A DNA stretch of 64,000 bases from Luteimonas sp. FCS-9 (GCF_001014645.1 NZ_LASZ01000002.1:1-64000), one strand, 5' to 3'; shown: positions 18,313 to 28,331, counted from the first letter of the stretch. Notes: a model not told the origin generated them from the letters alone. Program-made: numbers and translations.

Positions 18313-19173
18313 CTACTCGATGTTCTGCACCTGCTCGCGGATCTGGTCGATCAGCACCTTCAGCTCGATCGCCGCCTGCGAGCTGCGCTTGTCGACCGAC
18401 TTGGAGCCGAGCGTGTTGGCCTCGCGGTTGAACTCCTGCAGCAGGAAGTCCAACCGCCGGCCGACGGGTTCGCGCTGGGCGAACACGCGGCGGATCTCGT
18501 CGACGTGGCTGTCGAGCCGGTCGAGCTCCTCGTCGACGTCGAGCTTCTGCAGCCACAGCACCAGTTCCTGCTCCATGCGGCCCGGGTCGACCGGCTGGGC
18601 CAGGTCGTCCAGGCGCGCCTGCAGCTTCGCGCGCTGGCCCTCCCGGATCGCCGGCATCAGCGTGCGTACCTGGGCGGCGATCGCGGCGATGCCGTCGACC
18701 CGCTCCAGCGTCGCGGCCACGAGCTTGGCGCCCTCGCGCTCGCGCGCGGCGACGAAGCCGTCGAGCACCTCGTCGAGCAGCGCGACGACCTCGACCTGCA
18801 GCGCCGCCGGGTCCACGCCGCGCGACTGCAGCACGCCGGGGAACTGCAGCAGCTCGGTCAGACTGGCGCGCAGCTCGGGAAAGCCGGCACGCAGGTCCTG
18901 CGCCAGCTGGCCGAGCTGGTCGAGCAGCGCGCGGTTGAGCTGCAGCTCGCCGCCGCCCTCGGCCGGGCGCAACCGCAGCCCCAGATCCAGCTTGCCGCGG
19001 GAGACACGCGCGGCGATGCGCTCGCGCAGCACCGGCTCGAACGCCCGCAGCTCTTCGGGCATGCGCACGCCCAGTTCCAGGAACCGGTGGTTGACCGCCC
19101 GCAGTTCGCAGCTCAGCGTGCCCCAGGGCGTGGTGCGTTCGCCCGAGGCGAAGGCGGTCATGCTGCGGATCAT
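18313..19173 (-). CDS. yicC: YicC/YloC family endoribonuclease
   Basis: YicC-family proteins are endoribonucleases implicated in small-RNA turnover. The 286-residue product has the family start [13 protein letters not shown], the RAVNHRFLE segment and the conserved C-terminus [17 protein letters not shown], ending QVQNIE. A longer upstream frame overlaps rph antisense and is not used. In many relatives yicC lies next to gmk; here 11 kb of zinc-island genes separate them. It is divergent from rph, with 129 bp between the starts. Confidence 0.95.
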   Translation of the reverse strand: MIRSMTAFASGERTTPWGTLSCELRAVNHRFLELGVRMPEELRAFEPVLRERIAARVSRGKLDLGLRLRPAEGGGELQLNRALLDQLGQLAQDLRAGFPELRASLTELLQFPGVLQSRGVDPAALQVEVVALLDEVLDGFVAAREREGAKLVAATLERVDGIAAIAAQVRTLMPAIREGQRAKLQARLDDLAQPVDPGRMEQELVLWLQKLDVDEELDRLDSHVDEIRRVFAQREPVGRRLDFLLQEFNREANTLGSKSVDKRSSQAAIELKVLIDQIREQVQNIE

Positions 19174-19302
19174 GGGCGGTCCCGGACGAGGCTCGTATGG
19201 AGCCGGGCAGGATACCCGAAGGCCGCCGACGCCGAGCCGGCGCGGCCCGGGCCCGGCCGGGCGGCTGCTAGAATCGCCCCCCGTTTCCTGCAGCGACCCG
19301 CC

Positions 19303-20031
19303 ATGTCCGATTCCTCCCGACCGAGCGGCCGCGCGCCCGGCCAACTGCGCAACGTGCGCTTCGAGCGCGGGTTCACGCGCCATGCCGAGGGTTCGGTGCT
19401 GGTGAGCTTCGGCGACACGCGCGTGCTGTGCAACGCCAGCGTCGAGAGCCGCGTGCCCGCGTTCCTGCGCGGCAAGGGCGAGGGCTGGGTCACCGCCGAG
19501 TACGGCATGCTCCCGCGCGCCACCAACACCCGCAACGACCGCGAAGCCGCACGCGGCAAGCAGGGCGGCCGGACGCTGGAGATCCAGCGGCTGATCGGCC
19601 GCAGCCTGCGCGCCTGCGTCGACCGCCGCGCGCTGGGCGAGCGCACGATCACGCTCGACTGCGACGTGCTGCAGGCCGACGGCGGCACCCGCACCGCCGC
19701 GATCACCGGCGCCTACGTCGCATTGGTCGATGCGATCCGCGCGCTGCAGGCGCGCCGCGAGCTGGTGCGCGACCCGGTCCACGGCGCGATCGCCGCGGTC
19801 TCGGTGGGCGTCTACCGCGGCGTGCCGGTGCTCGACCTCGACTACGCCGAGGACAGCGACTGCGACACCGACATGAACGTGGTGATGAACGACGGCGGCG
19901 GTTTCATCGAGATCCAGGGCACGGCCGAGGGCCATGCGTTCCGGCGCGCCGAGATGGACGCGATGCTGGGCCTGGCCGAAACCGGCATCGCCGAACTGGT
20001 CGCGCTGCAGCGCGCGGCGCTGGCGGGCTGA
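19303..20031 (+). CDS. rph: Ribonuclease PH
   Basis: RNase PH is a phosphate-dependent 3'-5' exoribonuclease that trims tRNA precursors. The 242-residue protein has the complete family signatures: [62 protein letters not shown] and [18 protein letters not shown]. The ATG at 19303 gives the standard length. It is followed immediately by rdgB and is divergent from yicC. Confidence 0.97.
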   Translation: MSDSSRPSGRAPGQLRNVRFERGFTRHAEGSVLVSFGDTRVLCNASVESRVPAFLRGKGEGWVTAEYGMLPRATNTRNDREAARGKQGGRTLEIQRLIGRSLRACVDRRALGERTITLDCDVLQADGGTRTAAITGAYVALVDAIRALQARRELVRDPVHGAIAAVSVGVYRGVPVLDLDYAEDSDCDTDMNVVMNDGGGFIEIQGTAEGHAFRRAEMDAMLGLAETGIAELVALQRAALAG

Positions 20032-20032
20032 C

Positions 20033-20647
20033 GTGGAGGCGACCGCGCGCACGCGCCTGGTCCTGGCCAGCGGCAACGCCGGCAAGCCCGCCGAGCTGCA
20101 GGCGATGCTCGCCGACCTGCCGCTGGAGATCGTGCCGCAACGCGCGCTGGACGTCGGCGACGTCGCCGAGACCGGCACCACGTTCGTCGAGAACGCATTG
20201 ATCAAGGCCCGGCACGCCAGCGCCGCGACCGGCCTGCCCGCGCTGGCCGACGACTCGGGCCTGATCGTCGACGCGCTCGGCGGCGCGCCCGGCCTCTACA
20301 GCGCGCGCTACGCCGGCACGCCGACCGACGATGCGGCCAACAACGCCAAGCTGCTCGAGTCGCTGCGCGACGTGCCCGAAGACCGGCGCACGGCGCGCTT
20401 CTACGCGGTGATCGTGGTGCTGCGCCAGGCCGACGACCCGCAGCCGCTGATCGCCGAGGGCGCCTGGGAAGGCCGCATCCTCGACGCCCCGCGCGGCCAC
20501 CATGGCTTCGGTTACAACCCGGTGTTCCTCGATCCCGCGCACGGCCTGACCGCGGCGGAGATGCCGCCCGAGCTGAAGAACCGCCTCAGCCACCGCGCAC
20601 GCGCGCTGCTGGCGCTGCGCCAGCGCCTGACCGGCCTGGCATCCTGA
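20033..20647 (+). CDS. rdgB: Inosine/xanthosine triphosphate pyrophosphatase RdgB
   Basis: RdgB removes ITP, dITP and XTP from the nucleotide pool. The 204-residue protein has LVLASGNAGKPAEL near the N-terminus, TFVENALIKARHA, ADDSGLIVDAL, SARYAG, GFGYNPVF and the ELKNRLSHRARAL end, all typical of the Ham1 family. The start is a GTG at 20033, one base after the rph stop, indicating co-transcription. Confidence 0.96.
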   Translation: MEATARTRLVLASGNAGKPAELQAMLADLPLEIVPQRALDVGDVAETGTTFVENALIKARHASAATGLPALADDSGLIVDALGGAPGLYSARYAGTPTDDAANNAKLLESLRDVPEDRRTARFYAVIVVLRQADDPQPLIAEGAWEGRILDAPRGHHGFGYNPVFLDPAHGLTAAEMPPELKNRLSHRARALLALRQRLTGLAS

Positions 20648-20705
20648 CGCCCCGCCCGGCGTGCCGCCGCGCCCGACCGGCACGCCACGAGTCCGCTCCC
20701 GGCCG

Positions 20706-21875
20706 ATGCTGATCCCCCCGCCCCTGTCGCTGTACGTGCACCTGCCCTGGTGCGTGCGCAAGTGCCCGTACTGCGACTTCAACTCGCACGAGTTCCGGTC
20801 CACGGACGGCGCGGCTGCGCTGCCGTTCGACGCCTACGTCGACGCGTTGCTGGCCGACCTCGATCAGGACCTGCCGCTGGCCTGGGGCCGCACGGTGCAC
20901 AGCGTGTTCTTCGGCGGCGGCACGCCGAGCCTGTTCCCGGCCGACGCGATCGACCGGCTGCTGCAGGGCGCCTCGGCGCGGCTGCGCTTCGCGCCGGGCG
21001 CCGAGATCACGCTCGAGACCAACCCCGGCACCGCCGAGCACGGCCGGTTCGAGGACTACCGCCGAGCCGGCGTGAACCGGATCAGCTTCGGCATCCAGAG
21101 CTTCGACGACGGCTGCCTGCACCGCCTGGGCCGCATCCACGACGGCGCTCAGGCGCTGGCGGCGATCGCGCTGGCGCGCGAGGCGGGCTTCGACAACCTC
21201 AACCTCGATCTGATGTACGCGCTGCCCGGGCAGACGCTGGCGATGGCCGAGGACGACGTGGCGCGCGCGATTGCGCTGGCGCCGGCGCACATTTCGCACT
21301 ACCAGCTCACACTCGAGCCCAACACCGTCTACGCCGCCCGCCCGCCGCAGGGCCTGCCCGACGAGGACCTCGCCTGGGACATGCAGGAGCGCTGCCAGAC
21401 GCGACTCGCCGAGGCCGGCTACGCGCAGTACGAGATCTCGGCGTACGCGCAGCCCGGCCGCCAATGCGCCCACAACCTCAACTACTGGCGCTTCGGCGAC
21501 TACCTGGGCATCGGCGCCGGCGCGCACGGCAAGCTCACGCTGGGCAGCGAGCAGGCGATCGCGCGCCGCTGGAAGCACAAGCACCCCACGACCTGGCTGG
21601 CCACGGCCGGCACGCCCGCCTCGATCGGCGGCGACGAGCGCATCGCCGACGCGCGACGGCCGTTCGAGTACATGCTCAACGCGCTGCGGCTGGTCGAGGG
21701 CTTCACGCTGCGCGATTTCCAGGCCCGCACCGGCCTGCCGCCGTCGGCGATCGCCGCGCCGCTGCAGGCCGCGTTCGACGCCGGCTGGCTGCACGACGAC
21801 GGCGCGCGCATCGTGCCGACCGCGCTCGGCCACCGCTTCGCCAACGACGTGGTGTCGCTGTTCCTGGACGACTGA
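20706..21875 (+). CDS. hemW: HemW, radical SAM heme chaperone
   Basis: HemW is a radical SAM protein that binds heme and delivers it to client proteins. The 389-residue product carries the cluster motif CVRKCPYC followed by DFNSH, which marks HemW rather than coproporphyrinogen oxidase HemN. It also has FFGGGTPSLF and NRISFGIQSF. The ATG at 20706 puts the motif about 13 residues from the N-terminus as in homologs. It follows rdgB in the common order rph-rdgB-hemW. Confidence 0.95.
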   Translation: MLIPPPLSLYVHLPWCVRKCPYCDFNSHEFRSTDGAAALPFDAYVDALLADLDQDLPLAWGRTVHSVFFGGGTPSLFPADAIDRLLQGASARLRFAPGAEITLETNPGTAEHGRFEDYRRAGVNRISFGIQSFDDGCLHRLGRIHDGAQALAAIALAREAGFDNLNLDLMYALPGQTLAMAEDDVARAIALAPAHISHYQLTLEPNTVYAARPPQGLPDEDLAWDMQERCQTRLAEAGYAQYEISAYAQPGRQCAHNLNYWRFGDYLGIGAGAHGKLTLGSEQAIARRWKHKHPTTWLATAGTPASIGGDERIADARRPFEYMLNALRLVEGFTLRDFQARTGLPPSAIAAPLQAAFDAGWLHDDGARIVPTALGHRFANDVVSLFLDD

Positions 21876-21945
21876 CGCCCCGCCGGACCCAGGCCCCGGG
21901 CCGCTTGCGGCAGAATAGGCGTTCACGCTTTCCCGCAGGATCGAG

Positions 21946-23298
21946 ATGTCCAACACTTCCGCGCCGTCCGCCGCCGCCCTCTACGCAGACCACCTTGCGA
22001 CGCTGACCCAGCGCGCGCAGACCGCGCTCGAGCGCGCCGGCCTCGACCACCTGGTGATCCCCAGCGGCACGCTGCACTACCAGGTCTTCGACGACCGCGA
22101 CTATCCCTACGCCGTGAACCCGCAGTTCAAGGCCTGGGTGCCGCTGACCCGCAACCCCGGCAGTTGGCTGGTGGTGACGCCGGGCGCGAAGCCGAAGCTG
22201 GTCTACCTGCAGCCGCGCGACTACTGGCACGTCGTGCCCGAAGCGCCCTCGGGCTATTGGGTGGAGCACTTCGATATCGTCGTCATCCGCAAGCCGGAGG
22301 AGGCGCAGCAGCACCTGCCCAAGAACGCCGCCCGCTGCGCGATCCTCGGCGAGCCGCAGAGCGCGCCCGGCCACTACGGCGCCTATCGGCCGAACAACCC
22401 GCAGGCGGTGATCGACCACCTCGACTACCACCGTGCGTTCAAGACACCCTACGAGCTGGCGATGCTGCGCGAGGCCACGCGCATCGCGGTCGGCGCCCAC
22501 CAGGCGGCCGAGCGCGCGTTCCGCGCCGGGGCCAGCGAGTTCGGCATCCACCTGGCCTACTGCCAGGCGGCCGGCCAGGACGCCAACGAACTGCCGTACC
22601 ACAACATCGTCGCGCTCAACGAGCACGCCGCGGTGCTGCACTACACCGAACTGGGCCGACTCGCGCCCGAGCCGGTGCACAGCTTCCTGATCGACGCCGG
22701 CGCCAGCCACGCCGGCTACGCGGCCGACATCACCCGCAGCTACGCGCGCGAGACCGGCAGCGAGTTCCAGGCGATGATCGACGCGGTCGACCGCGCGCAG
22801 CAGGCCATGTGCGATCAGGTCCGCAGCGGCGTCGACTACAAGCGGCTGCACCTGGACGCGCACCTGGCGCTGTCGGGCGTGCTGCGCGACTTCGGCGTGC
22901 TGCGCATCTCGCCCGAAGAGGCGCTGGAGACCGGCGTCAGCGCCGCGTTCTTCCCGCACGGCATCGGCCACGGTATCGGCCTGCAGGTGCACGACGTCGC
23001 CGGCTTCGCGGCGTCGGAGACCGGCGGCACGATCGCCAAGCCCGACGGCCATCCCTACCTGCGGCTGACGCGCACGCTCGCGCCCGGCATGGTCGTCACG
23101 ATCGAGCCGGGCGTGTACTTCGTCGACATGCTGCTCGAGGACCTGAAGGCTGCCGGCAAGGGCGATGCGGTCGACTGGGACCGCGTCGAGGCGTTCCGTC
23201 CCTATGGCGGCATCCGGATCGAGGACAACGTCGTGTGCACCGACGACGCCCCGGTCAACCTCACGCGCGACGCGTGGGCGGAACCCGCGACCCAATGA
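21946..23298 (+). CDS. pepQ: Xaa-Pro dipeptidase PepQ
   Basis: PepQ is a cytoplasmic M24 metallopeptidase that hydrolyses dipeptides ending in proline. The 450-residue protein keeps the five metal ligands: the two aspartates of LIDAGASHAGYAADIT, the histidine of FFPHGIGHGIGL and the glutamates of IEPGVYF and GGIRIEDNV. The N-terminal domain is typical of PepQ (SGTLHYQVFDDRDYPYAVN). It lies 70 bp after hemW and is convergent with pepP, with palindromic repeats between them. Confidence 0.95.
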   Translation: MSNTSAPSAAALYADHLATLTQRAQTALERAGLDHLVIPSGTLHYQVFDDRDYPYAVNPQFKAWVPLTRNPGSWLVVTPGAKPKLVYLQPRDYWHVVPEAPSGYWVEHFDIVVIRKPEEAQQHLPKNAARCAILGEPQSAPGHYGAYRPNNPQAVIDHLDYHRAFKTPYELAMLREATRIAVGAHQAAERAFRAGASEFGIHLAYCQAAGQDANELPYHNIVALNEHAAVLHYTELGRLAPEPVHSFLIDAGASHAGYAADITRSYARETGSEFQAMIDAVDRAQQAMCDQVRSGVDYKRLHLDAHLALSGVLRDFGVLRISPEEALETGVSAAFFPHGIGHGIGLQVHDVAGFAASETGGTIAKPDGHPYLRLTRTLAPGMVVTIEPGVYFVDMLLEDLKAAGKGDAVDWDRVEAFRPYGGIRIEDNVVCTDDAPVNLTRDAWAEPATQ

Positions 23299-23327
23299 GA
23301 ACGCCGGGCCGCAGGCCCGACGACCGT

Positions 23328-23390
23328 CCCTCTCCCGCCGTGCGGGAGAGGGGGGACCATCGGCGGATGCCGATGGTGGGGTGAGGGCGC
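23328..23390. repeat. Double palindromic element (CCTCTCCCGC type)
   Basis: The element has two adjacent perfect hairpins: CCTCTCCCGC/GCGGGAGAGG (10-bp stem) and ACCATCGGC/GCCGATGGT (9-bp stem), followed by GGGGTGAGGG. It lies between the convergent pepQ and pepP genes. Related GC-rich palindromes occur at 50541 and 57484. Confidence 0.7.
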
Positions 23391-23446
23391 AGCCCGACGG
23401 CCGGCTCCCGATTCGCGCAAGAGCGCCAGCGCCTGCCCCGATCTTC

Positions 23447-23536
23447 GTAGGAGCGCGCTCGCGCGCGATGGGGCGTTGCGATAAAGCCCATCGCGCGTCC
23501 CCGAAAAGGGGATGCAAGCACAAGCGCCGCTCCTAC
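23447..23536. repeat. GTAGGAGCGCGC-type palindromic repeat
   Basis: The left end GTAGGAGCGCGCTCGCGCGCGA and the right end GCGCCGCTCCTAC are inverted copies around a short spacer. This is the first of at least six full members in the window, all between genes or at gene ends. It resembles REP-type elements of Xanthomonadaceae. Confidence 0.8.
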
Positions 23537-23571
23537 AAGGCAACGCGTTTTCGCGCGAGAGGCAGTGACCC

Positions 23572-24888
23572 TCAGCGCGCCATGAACGCCTCGATCTCGT
23601 CGGCCGTGCGCGCCAGCCCCGCGGTCAGCACCTCGTGCCCGGTGCGGGTGACCAGCACGTCGTCCTCGGTGCGGATGCCGATCCCGCGCCACTTCGCGTC
23701 GACCGAGGTGTCGTCGGCCGGCACGTAGAGTCCCGGCTCGATCGTGTAGACCATGCCCGGCTCGAGCAGCCGCGACTCCCCCTCGATGCGGTAGTCGCCG
23801 ACGTCGTGCACGTCCAGGCCCAGCCAGTGGCCGGTCTTGTGCGGGTAGTAGCGCTTGTAGCTGCCGTCGGCGATGCGCTTCTCCAGGCGGCCCTTGAGCA
23901 GGCCCAGCCGCAGCAGCCCGTCCGTCAGCGCCTCCACCGCGGCGCTGTGCCCGGCCTCGTAGGGCACGCCGGGACGGGCCTGCGCCAGCGCGGCCTGCTG
24001 CGCCGATTCGACCACTGCATGCAGCGCACGCTGTTCGGCGGTGAAGCGGCCGTTGACCGGGAAGGTGCGCGTGATGTCGGCGGCGTAGCCGCGGTATTCC
24101 GCGCCCGCGTCGATCAACACCAGGTCGCCGTCGCGCGCCTGCGCGGCGTTGGCCCGGTAGTGCAGCACGCAGGCGTTGGCGCCCGCGCCGACGATGCTCT
24201 CGTAGGCCGGCGCCGCGTCGTGGCGGCGGAACACGTACTCGAGTTCGGCCTGCAGCTCGTACTCGCGCACGCCCGGCCGCGCCGCGCGCATCGCCGCGGC
24301 GTGCGCCTCGACGCTGATCCTCGCCGCGCGACGCATCAGCTTGAGCTCGTCGGCGGTCTTGATCAGCCGCATCTCGTCGAGCAGGTGGCCCAGCTCGAGG
24401 AACTCGTGCGGCGGCTGCGCGCCCAGCCGCACCTGCGCGCGCACGCGGTTGAGCCAGCCGATCAGCTGCAGGTCGAACTCGGTGTCGCGACCGAAGTGGT
24501 AGTAGACGCGGGTCCTGCCCTCGAGCAGGCCCGGCAGGATCTCGTCGAGGTCGTCGATCGGGTACGCATCGTCCATGCCCAGCGCGTCGACCGCGCCTTC
24601 GGGCCCGACCCGCGGCCCGTCCCAGGCCTCGCGCTCGGGATCGCGCTCGCGGCAGAACAGCAGCGTCTCGCCGTGTTGGCGTCCGGGCACCAGCACCAGG
24701 ACCGCCTCGGGTTCCGCGAACCCGGTCCGGTACCACAGGTCGGAATCCTGCCGGTAGGGATGGTGGGTGTCGCGGCTGCGGATGCGCTCGGGCGCGGCGG
24801 GCAGCACCAGGATCGCATCGTCGCCGGCCATCCGCATCAGCTGGCGCCGCCGCTTCTGGTAGGCGGTGGCCGAGGGCGCGCCGGCCAT
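23572..24888 (-). CDS. pepP: Xaa-Pro aminopeptidase PepP
   Basis: PepP removes an N-terminal residue preceding proline. The 438-residue M24 peptidase has the AMP_N domain (RDTHHPYRQDSDLWYRTGF) and the five metal ligands in DAGAEYRGYAADIT, KTGHWLGLDVHD, IEPGLYV and IRTEDDVLV. It starts one base after the stop of the upstream UPF0149 gene, the usual gammaproteobacterial pairing. Confidence 0.96.
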   Translation of the reverse strand: MAGAPSATAYQKRRRQLMRMAGDDAILVLPAAPERIRSRDTHHPYRQDSDLWYRTGFAEPEAVLVLVPGRQHGETLLFCRERDPEREAWDGPRVGPEGAVDALGMDDAYPIDDLDEILPGLLEGRTRVYYHFGRDTEFDLQLIGWLNRVRAQVRLGAQPPHEFLELGHLLDEMRLIKTADELKLMRRAARISVEAHAAAMRAARPGVREYELQAELEYVFRRHDAAPAYESIVGAGANACVLHYRANAAQARDGDLVLIDAGAEYRGYAADITRTFPVNGRFTAEQRALHAVVESAQQAALAQARPGVPYEAGHSAAVEALTDGLLRLGLLKGRLEKRIADGSYKRYYPHKTGHWLGLDVHDVGDYRIEGESRLLEPGMVYTIEPGLYVPADDTSVDAKWRGIGIRTEDDVLVTRTGHEVLTAGLARTADEIEAFMAR

Positions 24889-24889
24889 G

Positions 24890-25450
24890 TCAGTTCAACC
24901 GGTTGCGATGGCGCCGGCCGAGCGCCGCGTCGCCGTGCAGCAGCAGGACCGCGACGCGGACGAACTCCTCGATCTCGGCGAACGCGTCCTCCTCGGCGTC
25001 ATCGTCCTCGGCATCGGTCTGCGCATCGGCCGCAGCCAGTCGCGCAAGGTCGGCCAGCGCCTCGGTGCCCTCCTCCGACAGCCCGGGCGCGGCACCCGCG
25101 GCCAGGCCGAAGCCGCCGAGGAAGCCGCGGCACCAGTCGAACAGCGCCGTGCTGCGCGCCGAGAGCGTCGCGTCGTCGTCGGGCAGCAGCAGCGCGAAGC
25201 CGAAGCTGCGATCCTCGAGCTGCGCCGCGCTGACCGCGCGCAGGCGGTCGAGCGCGCTGCCGGGTTCGGGCGACGGCAAGGTGTCGTCGGCGAGCACCGG
25301 CGCCAGCCAGTCGGGCCTGGACGCGCCACCGCCGGCCAGCCAGCCGCACAGGCTGCCGTGCAGTTCGCTGGCACCGATGGCCAGCTGCAGGCGCCGGACC
25401 TCGGCGTCGATCTCGGCGGAACTGGGCAGGCGTTCTGACACGGCACTCAC
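24890..25450 (-). CDS. UPF0149 (YgfB/YecA) family protein
   Basis: This 186-residue protein belongs to UPF0149, whose biochemical role is poorly defined. It shows the family pattern: ELHGSLCGWLAGGG near the N-terminus, LFDWCRGFLGGFGL in the middle and an acidic stretch (AEDDDAEEDAFAEIEEFVRVAVLLL) near the C-terminus. It is immediately upstream of pepP on the same strand, the conserved pairing across gammaproteobacteria. Confidence 0.92.
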   Translation of the reverse strand: MSAVSERLPSSAEIDAEVRRLQLAIGASELHGSLCGWLAGGGASRPDWLAPVLADDTLPSPEPGSALDRLRAVSAAQLEDRSFGFALLLPDDDATLSARSTALFDWCRGFLGGFGLAAGAAPGLSEEGTEALADLARLAAADAQTDAEDDDAEEDAFAEIEEFVRVAVLLLHGDAALGRRHRNRLN

Positions 25451-25529
25451 ACGGGCGGCAACGGATGGTGCAGTGTAGCAACCGGTTCGCCCGCGACCGT
25501 ACGATCACGCTTGTTGTCCCGACCGCGCG

Positions 25530-27779
25530 ATGCCTAAACTCGACGCGCCCATCCGGCGCGGAGTCCGTGTGATCGTCCCCAGCCAGCTGCACGTTCCGGT
25601 CGCCGCGTTGCTGGTCGCATTGCTGGCGTTGTGCGTGATGCTGGCGCTGCGCGGCCGCGCGCGGCGCGCACGCGCCGGTGCGCCCGACGAACGGGTCGAG
25701 CGCCTGACGCTTGCGCTGTGGGCCACCGGCGAACGCTACTGGGACTACGACGTGGCGTCCGGGCAGCTCCGGCACACGACCTGCGCCATGGTCGCGCCCG
25801 ACGGCAGCGAGGTCGTCGAGCGCACCGCGCCGATCGAGACCCTGCTGCACCCCGAGGACCGACCGATCGCGCGCGAGGCGCTGGCACGCTATCTGCAGGG
25901 CGACGGCAGCGGGCGATTGCAGGTCCAGTTGCGCGTCGCGATCGACGGCGACGACTGGCGCTGGGTCCGGGCCCGCGGCCGTGCAGTCGCGCGCGACCGC
26001 GACGGCGCGGTGCTGCGCATCGCCGGCACCGCGCTCGACATCACCGCCACGCGCGCGGCCGAGCGCGAACACCGCATCGCCGCCGAGGTGCTGCGCAGCA
26101 TGCGCGAGGCGGTCGCGGTCATCGACGCACAGTTCCGCTACGTGTCCGTCAATCCCGCCTTCCTGCGCATGACCGGCTACACCGAGAGCGAAGTGCTGGG
26201 CCAGGACGCCCGGCTGCTCGACGACAACTCCGACAGCGAGGACGTCTCGCGCCACCTGCGCGAGCAGGCGACCCGTCACGGCCACTGGAGCGGCGAACTG
26301 CGGCAGCGGCGCAAGGACGGCGAGCAGTTCCTGGCGACCGTCGAATGCCGCACCGTCCACGACGCCGACCTGGGCACGCCGCTGCACGTGTTCGTGCTCA
26401 ACGACATCACCCACCAGAAGCGCGCCGAGCAGGAACTGCGCTATCTCGCCAATTTCGACACGCTCACCAGCCTGCCCAACCGCTCGCTGCTGTCCGAGCG
26501 CCTGTCGCGGGCGATCGCGCGGGCCCAGGACACCGGCCGCCGCATCGCGGTGCTGTTCCTCGACCTCGACCGGTTCAAGGACATCAACGATTCGCTCGGC
26601 CATGCCGCCGGCGACCGCATCCTGCGCGCGGCCGCCACGCGCGTGCAGCAGACCGTCGGCATGCACCACACGGTCGCGCGGCTGGGCGGCGACGAGTTCA
26701 CGATCGTGATCGAGAATCTCGACGAGGCGCAGGCCGCCGACCGCATCGCGCGCGAGATCATCCATGCCTTCGAGGCGCCGCTGCGCATCGACGAGCGCCG
26801 CCAGATCACGATCTCGCCGTCGCTGGGCATCAGCGTCTATCCCGACCACGCGCGCGGGCCGACCGAGCTGCTCAAGCAGGCCGACATCGCGATGTACCAG
26901 GCCAAGGCCGCCGGCCGGCGGACCTTCATGCGCTACGACGACGCGATGGACATCGCCGCGCGCCGGCGGACCACGCTGACCGGCGCCCTGCGCGAGGTGC
27001 TCGACCGCGGCGAACTGCGCCTGGCGCTGCAGCCACGCCATTCCATGGCGCTGGACGGGATCGCCAGCGTCGAGGCCCTGCTGCGCTGGCACAGCCCGAC
27101 GCTGGGCGAGATCCCGCCCAGCGAGTTCATCCCGATCGCCGAGGAGAGCGGGCTGATCCACGAGATCGGCGAATGGGTGCTGCGCGAGGCCTGCCGGACC
27201 ATCCTCGACTGGCGCCGCCAGGGCCTGGCCGACATCTCGGTGTCGGTCAACGTCTCGCTGCTGCAGCTGCTGCGCGGCGACTTCCCCGGCGTCGTGCGCC
27301 GGGTGCTGGACGAGGTCGGCTTCCCGCCCGAGCGCCTGGAGCTGGAGCTGACCGAGAGCGTGCTGATGGCCGACGCCGAGCATGCCGCCGCCCGCCTGCA
27401 GGCGCTGCGTACCATGGGCGTGTCGCTGGCGATCGACGACTTCGGCACCGGCTACTCGTCGCTGGCCTACCTCAAGCGGCTGCCGATCACGACGATCAAG
27501 ATCGACAAGGCGTTCGTCGCCGGGCTGCCGGACGACCCCGAGGACGCGGCGATCACGACCACCGTCATCACGATGGCGCACGCGCTGGGCCGGACGGTCG
27601 TCGCAGAGGGTGTGGAGACCGAGGCCCAGCTGCGCTTCCTGGCCGAGCGCGGCTGCGACGAACTGCAGGGCTATTGGATCTCGCGCCCGCTGCCCCCGGC
27701 CCAGTGCCTGGCCTTCGTCCGCGAACGCCCCGCCCACGGCCCGGCGGCTGCGGGCACCGGCCCGGTCGCGCCGCCTTGA
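25530..27779 (+). CDS. PAS-GGDEF-EAL cyclic-di-GMP signalling protein
   Basis: This 749-residue membrane-anchored protein should make and/or degrade c-di-GMP. One transmembrane helix (about residues 22-40) is followed by two PAS domains (about 50-175 and 185-310; the second has MTGYTESEVLGQ and ends FVLNDITHQKRAEQ). A GGDEF domain with intact LGGDEF follows, then an EAL domain with EALLRW, ELELTES, DDFGTGYSSL, KIDKAF and AEGVET, so both activities look possible. It stands alone between the UPF0149-pepP pair and the TIGR02449-zapA pair. Confidence 0.94.
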   Translation: MPKLDAPIRRGVRVIVPSQLHVPVAALLVALLALCVMLALRGRARRARAGAPDERVERLTLALWATGERYWDYDVASGQLRHTTCAMVAPDGSEVVERTAPIETLLHPEDRPIAREALARYLQGDGSGRLQVQLRVAIDGDDWRWVRARGRAVARDRDGAVLRIAGTALDITATRAAEREHRIAAEVLRSMREAVAVIDAQFRYVSVNPAFLRMTGYTESEVLGQDARLLDDNSDSEDVSRHLREQATRHGHWSGELRQRRKDGEQFLATVECRTVHDADLGTPLHVFVLNDITHQKRAEQELRYLANFDTLTSLPNRSLLSERLSRAIARAQDTGRRIAVLFLDLDRFKDINDSLGHAAGDRILRAAATRVQQTVGMHHTVARLGGDEFTIVIENLDEAQAADRIAREIIHAFEAPLRIDERRQITISPSLGISVYPDHARGPTELLKQADIAMYQAKAAGRRTFMRYDDAMDIAARRRTTLTGALREVLDRGELRLALQPRHSMALDGIASVEALLRWHSPTLGEIPPSEFIPIAEESGLIHEIGEWVLREACRTILDWRRQGLADISVSVNVSLLQLLRGDFPGVVRRVLDEVGFPPERLELELTESVLMADAEHAAARLQALRTMGVSLAIDDFGTGYSSLAYLKRLPITTIKIDKAFVAGLPDDPEDAAITTTVITMAHALGRTVVAEGVETEAQLRFLAERGCDELQGYWISRPLPPAQCLAFVRERPAHGPAAAGTGPVAPP

Positions 27780-27810
27780 CCGGCACCGGGGCCCTGCCTA
27801 TCGTGCCGGC

Positions 27811-28032
27811 ATGGACACGCCCGACGTCATCGCCCAGCTGGCCCGCCTGACGACGCGCGTGGAGACGCTGATCGAGCGCGTCCGCCTGCTCAGCGACGAG
27901 AACCGCAGCCTGCGCCAGCAGCAGGAGACGATCGTCGTCGAGCGCGCGCAGCTGCTGTCGAAGAACGAGCAGGCGCGCTCGCGCGTGGAGGCGATGATCG
28001 CGCGCCTCAAGTCGCTGGAGCAGCACACGTGA
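27811..28032 (+). CDS. TIGR02449 family small coiled-coil protein
   Basis: This 73-residue protein is almost wholly helical and coiled-coil-like (LARLTTRVETLIERVRLL, then LRQQQETIVVERAQLL). It matches the small TIGR02449/ZapB-like family found immediately upstream of zapA. Its stop overlaps the zapA start (GTGA), indicating translational coupling and a likely cell-division link by context. Confidence 0.85.
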   Translation: MDTPDVIAQLARLTTRVETLIERVRLLSDENRSLRQQQETIVVERAQLLSKNEQARSRVEAMIARLKSLEQHT

Positions 28033-28331
28033 GCGGTGCGAGCGAGGCGGTCAATGTCCGCGTGCTCGATCGCGAGTACACCGTGGGCGTCGCGCCGGGC
28101 GAGCGCGACGGCCTGACCGCGGCCGCGCGGCTGCTCGACGCGCAGATGCGCGAGATCCGCGGCGCCAATCGCATGGCGGCCGTCGACCGGATCGCGGTGC
28201 TGGCCGCGCTGAACTTCGCGCACGAGCTGCTGCAGCTGCGCGAGCAGGGCCGTGGCGATGGCGGCGCGGCCGTCGCCGATGCGGTGGCCGCGCTGCACCG
28301 TCGGCTCGACGCGTTCGAAGCCGAACCCTGA
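28029..28331 (+). CDS. zapA: Cell division protein ZapA
   Basis: ZapA cross-links FtsZ filaments at the division site. The 100-residue protein has the ZapA pattern: VNVRVLDREYTVGVAPGE, then LTAAARLLDAQMREIRG and DRIAVLAALNFAHELLQL. The start is a GTG overlapping the preceding stop. The order zapA-6S RNA-fthC is the classic gammaproteobacterial arrangement. Confidence 0.94.
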   Translation: MSGASEAVNVRVLDREYTVGVAPGERDGLTAAARLLDAQMREIRGANRMAAVDRIAVLAALNFAHELLQLREQGRGDGGAAVADAVAALHRRLDAFEAEP

